A DNA stretch of 64,000 nt from Brienomyrus brachyistius (Eukaryota; Chordata; Actinopteri; Osteoglossiformes; Mormyridae), in the NCBI RefSeq assembly GCF_023856365.1, contig NC_064539.1, forward strand, positions 26,501,493 through 26,565,492. The letters are read 5' to 3'. The position numbers were made by a program, and so were the translations under genes. Position 1 is the stretch's first letter, and each line of letters starts with the position of its first letter. The notes under the pieces are model-generated. The model made no database searches. It was given only the letters and a program-made list of their open reading frames with translations, and was not told the DNA's origin. This document shows, piece after piece, positions 1 to 11,000 of this stretch.

Positions 1-1132
1 GTGTGCCTAGGATCAGGAGAGCAGGGTATGAGTATGGGGCACGGGCAGTAAAGTAACATGTGTTTGTCTATAGATGACTCCATCTGTAATTCCAACTGGG
101 ACCATTAGCGCCAAACAGCCTGCATGGGTATGGATGATGCTTTTGGCTTTGTCTCCAGCTGAGACTAAGAAAAAAAACAGGGTTTGTGCATCTGTAAACA
201 CTCTCGCCATATGCTGGCCAGAAGCGGAGAAATGAGTTCCAGCTACATGAACAAGACGTGCTTCCTGATTTAGGAACACAGTCAGAAGCTGCTTTCTGTT
301 ATGGTGACCTAGCAACACAGCTGAAAATGTGCAAGAGCAGGTACAATGGAGGGCAGGGTGACTGGAGAAAAGCACACGGTTGTAGAGAGAGAGTCAATGG
401 CCTAGCTTCTACGAGGTTCAAATGAGGTCTGAGTATTTATAGACTCAACACAACCACACGAACAAATATGAACAGAGACCACAAGTCATTTGAAATTAAT
501 TATGAGAGATGCTTAGAATACCCCATAACCCTGAGCAGAATAAGTGGTTAGGAGATGAATATACTCGGACTGTCACGTTAAGCACTCGAGAAGCTTCTGA
601 AGGTGGACACCCCTACCAACAGAGTGCTACAAATAGCGATAAACCTGGTCTCACACATTAGGGAAAGTTGACGTTCGCTCTGCTCTTCAGGTGAAGGTGC
701 TGCTTACTTGTGACTTGAGATTTCAGCATTTTTCAGATAGTGTGACAAAAGCCCTTTTATCAAAAAACATGACTGTGTTCCCTCCTCTGGGGTCAAACTA
801 TCTGAACCTGAAGTAGACACCGATTTAAGAAAAGAGACATGAAACAAAGACTCAAAAGCTGTCAGGCTCTTTAGATAGAATAAAAAGTCTTCAGCATGAA
901 AATGCTCAGCTTTCCTTAGTTCTGAAGCATAAACAAACTTTATTATTATTATTAAAGTCATTATTATTAATTCATTCAGCAAATTCATTAACGTACCGTG
1001 CAATGAGGGAAGGCGTCTCACTGACACTGGCATGCATGCGGTAATATTTACTCTGGACACGTTGATCTGAGGACTGGAGGAGCTTGGGGAATCATTAACC
1101 TGCAGAGCAGCATTGTCCCAGGAGGGAACAGC
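1..1132 (-). other. TPGS2: 3' flank and probable 3' UTR of TPGS2
   Basis: This stretch follows the TPGS2 stop codon on the minus strand. An AATAAA hexamer on the minus strand at 939-944, about 190 bases after the stop, is a possible polyadenylation signal. No conserved exon was recognised. A 120-codon open frame on the minus strand at 13-375 is listed separately. Confidence 0.5.
13..375 (-). other. Unassigned open reading frame, possibly a mobile-element relic
   Basis: A 120-codon frame with no clear splice signals and no recognised domain. The stretch around GDKAKSIIHTHAG, followed later by QTHVTLLP, faintly recalls transposase-like proteins of fish repeats, but the resemblance is too weak to name a family. 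It may equally be a chance frame in the TPGS2 3' flank. Confidence 0.2.
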
Positions 1133-1354
1133 TCACCGCTTGGTGCCTCCATATTTCCCCGAGCCCTTGTGGGCTGTACTGCTAGATGTGCTGGTGCCCC
1201 CAGTGTGCGTGGGGGTCTTCTTCTTTAGCAGAGGCTGCTTTGCTTTTTCCTGGAAGACTTTGCTGGGGTCCAGATTGTTTATGATGTGCTCTGCAGGCAT
1301 CTCGCTCTGAGCATCACCCTGCCAGATGAGAGGCTGGTACAGACATGTCCACTG
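1133..1354 (-). CDS. TPGS2: TPGS2 coding exon 7 and stop codon
   Basis: 222 bases encoding QWTCLYQPLIW, then the conserved NNLDPSKVF, a KKK cluster, a threonine/serine run and the terminal KYGGTKR. The TGA stop is at 1133-1135. Acceptor is CTCCAG. Confidence 0.93.
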   Translation of the reverse strand, partial: QWTCLYQPLIWQGDAQSEMPAEHIINNLDPSKVFQEKAKQPLLKKKTPTHTGGTSTSSSTAHKGSGKYGGTKR

Positions 1355-4300
1355 CTGGAGATTAACAGACATACCGTTACACAACCGCGCAAATTGCTTC
1401 TGGATTACCGGTAAGACTCAGGTCTGTAACTTAAGAATCCACTACACACGGAGTCGTATTTAAAGGCAGGTGGCAGTGTTTAGGGTGCAGCATATTTTAG
1501 CTAATTTCAGTCATTGCTCCTGATTACAGCGGATATAAAGAGTACACACACCCCTATGAATCTCCACATTTTTGTGATGTAAAAAACTCAGATCACTATA
1601 AATTATTTCAAAACCTTTCCCACCTTTAATGTGACCTAGAACCCGTACAATTCGATAAAAAAACAAACAAATCTGTTAGGGGAAAAATAAAAATATAAAA
1701 ACAGTATGATGAGCGGGTTGCATAAGTATCCACACCCTTAAACTAATACTCTTCTTGAAGTCCCTTCTGTTTGTTGTTTCTCGTCTTTGGGGTGGCTCCT
1801 GTTTTAGTGGAACCAGTACTCACTGATGCTCAGAATTTAAGGCGGTATCGATCCCTTCAAACGCAAGTCTCACAGTGAGAGGCATCGCTTACCTTGGACT
1901 GTGGGCTTGGTCCATATGGGGTGAACGTGTACTGCCACTCCGGCAAGCCTAACTGGCTGATCATGAGTCGGTAATAGGCCATAAAGGAGGACGTCAGGTA
2001 ATACCAGTACAATGCACGGTCCAGGAACCACACCTCACAATGGTTAGCCAGCATACCTGGGAAAATCCACAGCACTAATTCCACACTATACCGTTTACTT
2101 ATTTCAGGTTAGCAGGCAGCCACTGGGGACTGGATGGACAGAAAATTAGATGCTTATCCTCCGCTTGATTATTTCTAATGGCCTTTACAAAAACACAGGC
2201 TAATTAATATTTGTAAGATGCTTTATTCAATCTGCTTTTTACAGTATATTCTTCCTATTCTACTGACTGGCACACAGAAAAGGAGCTGCTTACCCGGGGT
2301 GCAATTTTGGTAGACCAAGCAGACCTTCCCATTGCCGTTGCAAGGGTCCAGCTCGAAAATGCGGGTGCTGGAGTCAAAGCGGGGGAGCCTGGGTGTGTCC
2401 TCTGGCCCTGAGAGGCGTGGTACAAACATGTGACCATCTAACATGCCTGGCAAAAGGAACACTAAATATAAAAATGAAAAATAAACACTAATGCCTGAAG
2501 GGAAGGATATAATTCCTTGCTTGCTGAACTTGTAAGCAAATAAGTAATTCATAACACAAGTTATACTCTTAGGGGTGTAATGATTCCCCAAATCCATGGT
2601 TTGGTTCAGACCTTGATATCTGAGCCATAGTTTGGTTAATTTGTTTTTTTTTTTGGTGGGGGGGGGTAAGGAAAAAGGGAAAAAAATTGACTTCACTTCA
2701 CATAAAATAACTACGTAAACTACAATAAATTTTTAAAAAAGTACTATACTCTACTGGATAATGAAAATGTATCTGCACCGCTGACTTGACTGCCTGGAGG
2801 CTCTTTTACCTTGAACGTGATCACTTGATCGTGATTGGACCAAAATAGTCATGTGTTACACATCGGTGCAGTGTGTAATATTTACAAAACAGAATAGTAA
2901 TTTTGCGATTGACATGTGTTAGAGTGTTAATTGTGAAATGAAACAAGAATTCTGTAACATCAGTAATGTAATGAGGCTGGACTCACAGAAGCAGCTTGGG
3001 AGAGGGGATATTGTGGTTCCAATCTTCCGGAACCGCGATACAAGACTGTGAGTGTTTGTAACGCGGTTTCGGTCTCGGTTTCAGAACCATTACACCACTA
3101 ATTGCCCCACATTAATGTTTCCGAGACTAATCCCTGGGATCCTAGGCAGTCCACATTTTTGCTCCCAGCCAATTTAAAACACTGACTGCCTGGTATGGGT
3201 GTGATGGGAGCTTGGAGGAAGCAAAAACATGGACTACCTGGAGTCCCCAAGGACTGGACTGGGAAACACCACTATATGTTTCTGGAGGCTGGTGCGACTA
3301 TATGACCAAATGTAGTCGTTTTCTCTCCAGTGGTAACACACCACTCCAGCATAGTGCTGTACTGCCTTGATCCATAGTCATACAGAACACCCATAAACTG
3401 TTAAGGTGCGATGCAAACAAACTCAAATATCTAAACATTAATCCACATATATATTTTGAACTGGGTCTGTCCAACACTGGACATGGTCTCTGAGGAATAT
3501 TTTGGCGATGTTTCGCCAGTCTTGTACAAGTCAAGCAAATCAAAAATAAAACGATTTCCCTCAAATGTTCACTACTCACCCTCTGTTTCCTCTTCGCTGT
3601 CGAGATCAGCTAATGTGGGAGCACTGGGGAGGGAGAACACTGCGGACTGGCAGAGTGGGCACAGTTTAGCCACACTGTTGATCACCATGGAGCCCAGAGT
3701 CACTGGTTCATCTACAAAAAGTCAGACAGTCTAACACGATAGGGAACCTTAAGATCACCAACAAGCATTTTTGTGTCTCCAATAATATACCATATGGGAG
3801 TGACAGAAGATGTATCCTATAGTAACTTTAGAAAAGGGATCTGGGGAAGAAGGGAAGGAAGAAAGTATATTTATTTAGTTAATTACTGACTTACTTTTAC
3901 TTACACACTTACTTTCTAGTTTGCAACTCCAGGACAGTGTGAAGCCATCTATAGTGAGATAAAAGTCTCTAAGGTCTTCAGGAAGAACACAGCAATTTTT
4001 CTGAAGTATAAAGTAAAAGACATGAGAGAATAGCAACACATTCACAGATGCCAAGATCCCAGGCTCCAAAATACAGACTTGGGGGCTACCAACCTGCTCC
4101 CAGGAGAGAAGGCAGCGTCTTTCAGCAGGCGCCCTCTCCACAAAGCGCACATCCAATACCCCGGGAAGACTTTCTGGTTTTGTTTCAGCCGGAGATTAAT
4201 TGTCGTTAACCAAATATTTTTTTCAGCAAAAACAGTAAACAGTAACAGTAAAAGAATACACTGGTCTTATTAGTTCAGACGTTTTTTATTCTAAATTCAT

Positions 4301-4670
4301 ATTCCGACACGGATTAAATTTACAATTATTGAATTATCCCAATTATCATGCAATTTAAATATGCATATAAGAAAAATAACAGTGTATCTTTTAGTTATAT
4401 ATTCTAAATGAATCGGTTCAGCTACTACATTATACCGTTCACCTCATTCATAATAAATAGTTAATGTTTACAAATTAGGAACATAGTTCAACACAAAAAT
4501 TACAGCTGATATATATTTATGGTACTGTGTCTATTAAATGATAACAGAAACAGGAAAGCCGCTAGATTGTAAATTTTTACAATCAATGACTTACCAAGGA
4601 CTCGTGTAATACCGAGTGTCAGTCTTTCAGCAAACCCTTTAAACCCTCGTATATCTTTATTTTCCTCCAT
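1133..4670 (-). CDS. TPGS2: TPGS2, tubulin polyglutamylase complex subunit 2 (7 coding exons)
   Basis: Joining the seven exons gives 906 coding bases, 301 residues, against 300 in human as I recall. TPGS2 is a non-catalytic subunit of the neuronal tubulin polyglutamylase complex built around TTLL1, which adds glutamate side chains to tubulin tails. Recognisable blocks are the N-terminal RLTLGITRVLES, then PAERRCLLSWEQ and VLPEDLRDFYLTIDGF. This last block looks like the SMI1/KNR4-type fold assigned to the family. Further on come FELDPCNGNGKVCLVY, WFLDRALYWYYL, GLPEWQYTF and the basic, serine-rich tail around NNLDPSKVF. The start is the only ATG upstream of the conserved block in exon 1. All introns have GT-AG ends and consistent phases. 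The gene is head to head with hinderin and shares a promoter of about 280 bp. Identity is from family recognition plus synteny; no alignment was run. Confidence 0.95.
1527..1850. repeat. Interspersed repeat remnant in TPGS2 intron 6
   Basis: The text around 1718-1745 (gcataagtatccacaccctt) and the A-rich stretch before it resemble a dispersed DNA-transposon relic that I recall from many fish genomes. No coding capacity remains and the ends are approximate. Confidence 0.4.
1893..2056 (-). CDS. TPGS2: TPGS2 coding exon 6
   Basis: 164 bases encoding GMLANHCEVWFLDRALYWYY through PYGPSPQSK. Acceptor is TTCCCAG and donor is AAG|GTAAGC. This is the best conserved part of the protein. Confidence 0.92.
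2294..2437 (-). CDS. TPGS2: TPGS2 coding exon 5
   Basis: 144 bases encoding DGHMFVPRLSG through GKVCLVYQNCTP. Acceptor is TTAG and donor is GTAAGC. It contains the conserved FELDPCNGNGKVCLVY block. Confidence 0.9.
2570..3100. mobile_element. hAT-like non-autonomous DNA element in TPGS2 intron 4
   Basis: About 530 bp bounded by imperfect inverted termini: AGGGGTGTAATGATTCC at the left and GAACCATTACACCACTA at the right. Termini of the type GGGGTGTAATG are common in hAT superfamily elements. No transposase frame is visible and no clean 8-bp target duplication was found, so this is a degenerate non-autonomous copy. A stretch of T and G runs lies near 2641-2667. Confidence 0.5.
3580..3711 (-). 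CDS. TPGS2: TPGS2 coding exon 4
   Basis: 132 bases encoding NEPVTLGSMVINS through LADLDSEEETE. Acceptor is TTTTTGTAG and donor is GTGAGT. The acidic end matches an acidic linker in the family. Confidence 0.9.
3913..4000 (-). CDS. TPGS2: TPGS2 coding exon 3
   Basis: 88 bases encoding KNCCVLPEDLRDFYLTIDGF and the following SWSCKLE. Acceptor is TTCAG and donor is GTAAGT. Confidence 0.9.
4094..4173 (-). CDS. TPGS2: TPGS2 coding exon 2
   Basis: 80 bases encoding ESLPGVLDVRF through LLSWEQ. It is bounded by an AACCAG acceptor and a CAG|GTTGGT donor, and matches the conserved PAER...SWEQ block. Confidence 0.9.
4595..4670 (-). CDS. TPGS2: TPGS2 coding exon 1
   Basis: Starts at ATG 4670 and encodes MEENKDIRGF through ITRVL. 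The donor reads G|GTAAGT-like and leaves phase 1. Confidence 0.9.
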
Positions 4671-4770
4671 AATTATATGGAATTCGGTGCACCATTTGAC
4701 TCTATCTTTTGATTATTGCGTAACACGTATCTAGACATAGCAACCAGGATACATGTAGACGACGAGTGCA

Positions 4771-4810
4771 GGGAAGTGTAGTTTATACATGACCGAAAAC
4801 TACACTTCCC
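4771..4810. promoter_or_regulatory. Palindromic ACTACACTTCCC double motif
   Basis: The arms gggaagtgtagttt (4771-4784) and aaactacacttccc (4797-4810) are exact reverse complements around a 12-base spacer. Each arm contains ACTACACTTCCC. The right copy with its following A fits the conserved vertebrate promoter consensus ACTAYRNNNCCCR, which is linked to ZNF143-type sites. Facing copies in a divergent promoter suggest one site per gene. Confidence 0.65.
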
Positions 4811-4842
4811 AAATTTTCTTAGTCGAGAGAGGACATTTCTAG

Positions 4843-4847
4843 CCAAT
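4843..4847 (+). promoter_or_regulatory. CCAAT box
   Basis: The context agCCAATcat lies about 105 bases before the hinderin start codon and is a plausible NF-Y site. Confidence 0.45.
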
Positions 4848-4948
4848 CATATCCTGAAGTATTTTCCGTTAACGAATCAAATCTTGTAAGAGAGGCGGTG
4901 CTACATGTTCCGCACACCGCTTGGCTTGATGGGAGTGGCGGTTGTTTC

Positions 4949-4959
4949 AATATGGCGGA
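4949..4959 (+). promoter_or_regulatory. YY1-like site overlapping the hinderin start codon
   Basis: AATATGGCGGA matches the YY1 consensus AANATGGCGGC at all but the last base, and its ATG is the hinderin initiator. This overlap is common in vertebrate housekeeping genes. Confidence 0.5.
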
Positions 4960-5006
4960 TGTAACCGGTTGGAATCGTAACGGTGGGATTTTCTGGATTA
5001 GGGATA
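4952..5006 (+). CDS. KIAA1328: Hinderin coding exon 1
   Basis: 55 bases from the ATG, encoding MADVTGWNRNGGIFWIRD plus one base. The donor is GTATCCTTTT, the U12-type consensus, rather than GTRAGT. Confidence 0.85.
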
Positions 5007-8000
5007 GTATCCTTTTCACTTGTATACTGTGATAAATAATTGTAATCGCCAATAGTGCTGTTACGAATTCATTATGTATTAGCAATGACAGGACCTGGCT
5101 GTATAACATATGTACTCAATAAGTGATTAGCTTGCTATTAAGTCAACTGTAATGGATGAGAAGTAACAAGCTCTGACATTTTGCACAGGCTTATGAAACT
5201 TTATAAAACTTTGCGTTTTATGTAGAATGACATCCTGACACGGCTTACTTGTTAAACAATAAATGTATTATTTTTACTTTATTTTGTTTTTGCTATCTAT
5301 GGTATATTTCTTTATTCATTGGTAGTCATAGAGGCAGAAAAATGTCTTAAAATAATAATCTTAAAAGAATATATTTCCTTTAATGTAATGAAGAGAATAC
5401 TAATCGGTTTAACTTTGTAGAATTTCGACCCCTATTGCGATGTTTTTATGTGTACAAACGCGACACCTGACATGTCCTTAAGATGGAAATTCATAGCGTC
5501 AGACGAAGATCAGCCCGTGGTATTCGTACCTGGTGAGTGATGAGTAAAACGATAAAACGTTGAACTGTGTACATGTTATATTTTCATCGTTTGTGCACGT
5601 GTAAAGCCCGAATATTCAAAATACGCTTTTTGAATATTTTTGCCCACAAGGGGGCAGTCACGTAATTTGAGTGTGTCTGTCCAATGAAACGGGCAAAAGT
5701 CTTGCCATACTTCACCAACCACTATGTTTTGCTTTCTACTTCTGTTTTGTATTCCTTGACCTGCTACTATGATGTATGTGTGTATCATAGGTGTGAGCAG
5801 AGAAAAGATTATGGGAATGAAGGAGGGATCAAGGTGTGGTCTTGACAGAAAGGGGAAGATGAAACCAAGCAAAGTGGACAGAAATGCAGTAGCTGGCAGC
5901 AGTGCAAAGAGGAAGCTCTGCGTGGCCCCTGAACACAAGGCTAAGGGCTCCCCTGTCTATGCTACTCCCTCAGCGATGTCTGCGGTCCAGTCTCGAGCTG
6001 ACAGCCGTTTCCTGCCCCCTGCTGTCCCCAGCACGGAGCTGGTAAGTGTAATCTTCACTGGTGTCTCTACTGGATCAGTGCACAGTGTAGTGCTGACAAT
6101 GTGTTCATGTGTGTTTATTGATTACATTTATTATTGCTTTGGTTCATGTATTTGAAGTGTTTTTTGTTTTACATTGCCTACAATTTCAAGTGTTTTGCAG
6201 GGTTGCCACTATAATGTGTCTTATCATTGCTATTGTCCTAAAGTTTTGTGTAATTCTGATAGATGTGTGGTACTTGCTTCTGTTTTCTATATTACAGCTT
6301 CAAATGAGAATTCCACCGTTCAAAAATAACTGTGGTCTCTTTATTATTCATTTCCTATTCAGTGGGCTGCGCTCAGGCTGTTTTTTTTTTAAATAACTGG
6401 CCTTCCCCTCGTTTTTTTTTTTTTTGCAGGCTGAAGCAGACCAAGCCAAGAGCCGTGCCTGTCTCAAGGACCTCTGCCCTGAAGACAAGCGTCGTATTGC
6501 CAACCTCATCCAGGAACTGGCAAGGTGACGGCTCAGTCTCAGAGGGCTGCAGTGAGAAGTGATTGTATACTGGGCTTGGGTATTCTTGCATATGGCCCTT
6601 GTTGACACATGCTGAGCATGTTTAAAACATGTGGATGGGTATCCTCTCCACAGGGTGACTGAGGAGAAGGACGAGACAATGCAGAGGCTTCATGATGAAC
6701 AAGAATCTTTTGAGAGGAAAATCCAACAGCTTGAGGAACAGAACCAGCTCATTGTCCAGGAACGGCAAAGTATCCTTCTCGGTCATACAGGGTAACCATG
6801 CTGCAGTCATGCTAACTGCTGGGCCTAACGCTGGTCTTCCGCCTGCTTTTAAAACACTGATTTGTGTTTGTGCCATAGTTTTAGAGAACTGAATTATTCC
6901 GCATGCAACTTACAATTGTGGGAAACCTGAAAATGACTTCAAAAATTCACAAAAAGTAGAATATTTTATATAAAATACCTAGGTTGATATTACTGCGCTT
7001 GTCACAATGGTACCAGTATCCATCACAGGCATACATTAACAGTTAAATATATATTCCACTGCTGGATGTTTCTCATAGTGGTACATGTATTCATCACGCT
7101 GTTCGCAGCTACGGCTGGATGAAATTGATGACTGGAAACGTATGGAATAATGTGATTTCGTATCGTGCACACCTCTTGTACAGATGTTACGGAAGTACAT
7201 TCATAACTGTAACATATCTAGGAGAGGGCCGGGCAGATTAATGGAAACACCTAAAAATATATTCTCAAGCACCTCATAAGGAGTTTGACTTCCCTTTTGC
7301 ATTCAGAACAGCTTCAGTCCTTGAAATCTTGATCTGTATGTAGTGGGATATTGGAACATTCTTCAAAAATAAAAGCCTGCAGTTCATTGAGGGATTGAGG
7401 AGGTGGGTGTATGCTCTGTTCTCCGTGCTTTAGAACTTGCAGTTTAGGTTCAGAGGTGTTTTGGTCCGGTGAATGGGAAGGTCACAGACAGTGCTTGGTT
7501 ACTTCCTGGTTTCCATGAAACCAGTTTTCGATTTTTAGCAGCGTATGTGGGGTCATTATCATCATGGAATATGGAAGGTTCCTGATGGAACAGTGACTGC
7601 ATCATCGTGACGTTCCTGATGGAACAGTGACTGCATCATCGTGTGCGCCCTGTCCCACAGGAAGGCCTTGTGTTCCTTGGCCGTTATATGGTTATGCAGA
7701 GCAATCATCAGAATTAATGACACTAATAAGATGACTGGCCATACCATTATGGACACCCCTACGAGTTTGCTTTCTCCAAACCTCAATCCGTCTGGATGTA
7801 TGTGAAAGATGACTGATCAACTCGTGTTACTGGTTCCCTATTGCTCATGACTTTGTCCTCTTTGCAGCTGACTTTTGTGCATTGGTTTCAGATTCGAGTG
7901 GTTTCCGAATGGCGGCTGAGGGATAAATTCTAGCTTTGTGAAGCTCTCAGTGATTGACTTTTATGCAAATTTTTGTGGCTTTGCTTATTTTCTTTCATAT

Positions 8001-11000
8001 GTTTCATAGAAGGGACAGTTTTATTAGCATTGCATATGGACTGAAAAAGAGGCCAGGAACCTTTATAAGGAAGCATATATATTACGTTTGTGCGCTTCCA
8101 TTACTGAGGCCGATGCGATACGCATCTCGATGCATTGCCAATGATCTGATACATTAAAGATACAAGTGAAGCAGCTGCTAATGCGATATATATATGATTC
8201 ACCCCTGTTGTGATGCAGTGCAATTCGACACGATGCGATGCAAAGGAATATGATGCCGTGCAACTTAATATGGTACAAATACAGAAACGGATTAGAGAAG
8301 GGGAATCGATCTTAATATAGAATTATTGGCCATAAAATAGTGATCACATTTGTATAATATTTATACTTGTATATTCATAATGATATATTACGAATAATTA
8401 TATATGTGACCCATCACCACGAAATGAGTCTTATGGGTGCAGTTCTACCAGTGCGACTTAAGACTCATTTGGCGACGGGTCACATATATGCATCCTGAAT
8501 CATCCCCATATTGTATCCAGTGCAAACTTTTGTAATTGGGAGAGTCACATCGTTAGTTTTTATGCCGGTGCACCAATTCTTGCCTTCCGTTAATATTTGT
8601 ATTAAGTAAATATCTGGGTTCTTGCTTGGGGGGAAGGCAAAGTGTGTCTTCCATTCCTCATGACACTAGAGGGCAGTGTTTTTCTTTCTTTCTTTTATTT
8701 TCCTCTTAAGAATGCCCAGGAATGCAAAGCTGCCCTGTGAAGGCTAGATACCTTGTGAAAACGGTATTGGGCTATTTTTTTAAGTAAATTGGCCATAGGT
8801 TCTGGATTCGGGAAGATTTTTCTGAATTCATTGCCGTGATCTCTTGGCTGTTAGTGTTAAGGTTAACCATGAATAAGGCTGAATGGTTTTACTTTAGGTT
8901 TCTGTATGCCAGCACTTCATACCCAGAATTATGAAGGATAATGTATATTTTAAGGTCGTTGGTTCTTTACCACTGTTTGTGTGGTTGGTTTTAAATTAAC
9001 AGTGTAATGTGAAGTATGCTCTATTCTTCCAAAACGGCTACTAAACATTTTCAAAATAGTGGGTATGTTAATAAGCATGAACTGGGAATTGACTGATATT
9101 CCATATATCAGTCAGTTCCCGATATATGTAGTTTATAATTCTAGTTAAAAAAAAAAAAAAAAAAGCTGAACTTCCCAAAAACATTTCACAGTTTTTGAAA
9201 CTGCCGAGATCCAACTAATTTTTTGTGGATTCATTTTGATTCAGGGGATTTGGCTGTCGTAATTTGTCTGTCCATTCACTGAAACATCGAGGAGAAATTG
9301 CAGCCAGATAATTACACAATTGGCATCAAAGCTCAAATTATGAATTCTCAACTCGAATGCACTTAAGTTCTGAACTTGGCGTTTGTGTGAAACTTTTAAA
9401 ATCTATTACATTTGATAAATCATATGAAAGGACCCTTTGGAGATGATGATGATGATGATGATGAAAGCTGTGTGGTCTTTAAAGTAGGATTGAGTATAGT
9501 TTTTAAAGGTTATGGGGACACCAAAGGGAAACCGCTTTAAAGATTCCTGTAAAGAAGGCCTATAATTTCTTAACAATAAGTTCCATCTTGTCTACACAGA
9601 TTGGGGTTATCTGGGGGATAAATCTGTCTTTATAAAATCATTATTTTTGTTCTGCATCGAGCAATAGTGCGAATTTACACGAAGAATTAAATTTGGGTTA
9701 TCTGTCCTGCACTTGGCTTTCCAGGACGAACTTCAGAGCTGTTCTGTTGCAGTGTGCTGAGAGTTATTGCAATGATATTGCATCGTTAAAGCTTTGCATT
9801 GCAGCTTCTAGTTTACAGATGCTAATATAAAACAGTGAAATAGCAGAATGGTTAATAATACATCAAGAAGCATTTAACATCTACAGCACAAGTCTGACTG
9901 TTCACTCGATAGACGTGAGGCCAAGTCTAGATTAAATAATTTTATTCCACATTTCATTTTCATTATTTTGTAAAATTATTGTAAATGTATTTCTTGAAGG
10001 TTGTCCATAATTTGTTAGTCATTGATCCTAAAGCTTATCCTTTTCATTGAAGAATATTCAAACTGTAATGTTCAACCCCGCATCATCTTACCGCACGCCA
10101 CTTCACACCAGTGGTTGTATTCAGCCTGAACCCCAATTTCAAGCCCCATATGATTTTTCATAGCTTTGTCCAAGCTGCAATAAAATATTCTTTTTGTGTT
10201 TTTTTTTTATTCCTCCATGGATTAGACTGCATTACTTCTGGGTCTACTGACAGAGAAGTGAATCACGTTGACAATTCCTGTCATGCAATTGTGAGTGCAA
10301 GTTGATTTTTGGTATTTTTGGATGGAGAGGAAGGTAATTCTCGCTTTTTCCTGATGTAACGTTCCGGTAACCCTATGACTAGCCTGCTTCCAGGGAAATG
10401 CCAGTTGGTTTGGTAATCTGGAAAAATGTTATCGGTTATCGTCCAGTTGTTCCACACCACGATGTTATGTGAATCTTCACATTGATGTTTTCGTTTATAT
10501 TTGTGCTTAATGTGTCTGAATCGACTTGTCTGCATAAATATATACAGTGTATTTTATGCAAGCTAGGGTTTTGCTTTACAGTATTGGTCAAGATCTTTCA
10601 TTGGATGCATTCAGGTTAATTGGACATCATGGGTTTGCAAGCGCTGTCTTTCTGAATTGGTTGAATCTTTGTGCTTCTGGAAGATCCTTATCTACTGCTT
10701 CCTGATTGTCTGGGTCAAGTGAGAGTCAGGAGCAATCTGCAAAGTGTCCCCCCCCCCCCCCCCCCCCCCCCGAAGGGACATCACTGTGTCCCCCCTCCTG
10801 AAAGGTCATACGTTGTAATGCATTTATCTCGTAAGGACAAACTTCTGAATGTGTTATTTGCCTTTTGGGGAGTTTCTCTAGGTAAACTGGAAGGAGTGAA
10901 TGAGGCTGATGTCACAAACAGCACTGACACCCTTCAGGTGTAAATCCTGCTCTTATTCTGTAGCTTTTCCCTGTTTGTGGCTGCAAGAAGTTCTTGTAAA

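Larger units (their letters stand above)
4671..4951. promoter_or_regulatory. Shared bidirectional promoter of TPGS2 and hinderin
   Basis: The two start codons face away from each other across 281 bp. The interval holds a 14-bp perfect inverted repeat (4771-4810), a CCAAT box at 4843-4847 on the plus strand and GC-rich text nearer the hinderin start. No TATA box stands out, as is usual for housekeeping divergent promoters. Confidence 0.75.

Noticed and set aside
5421..5532. Longer version of hinderin exon 2 starting after the AG at 5420
   Set aside because: The frame is open, but it does not join in frame with exon 1 and adds residues absent from the family; the U12 acceptor at 5496 fits better.
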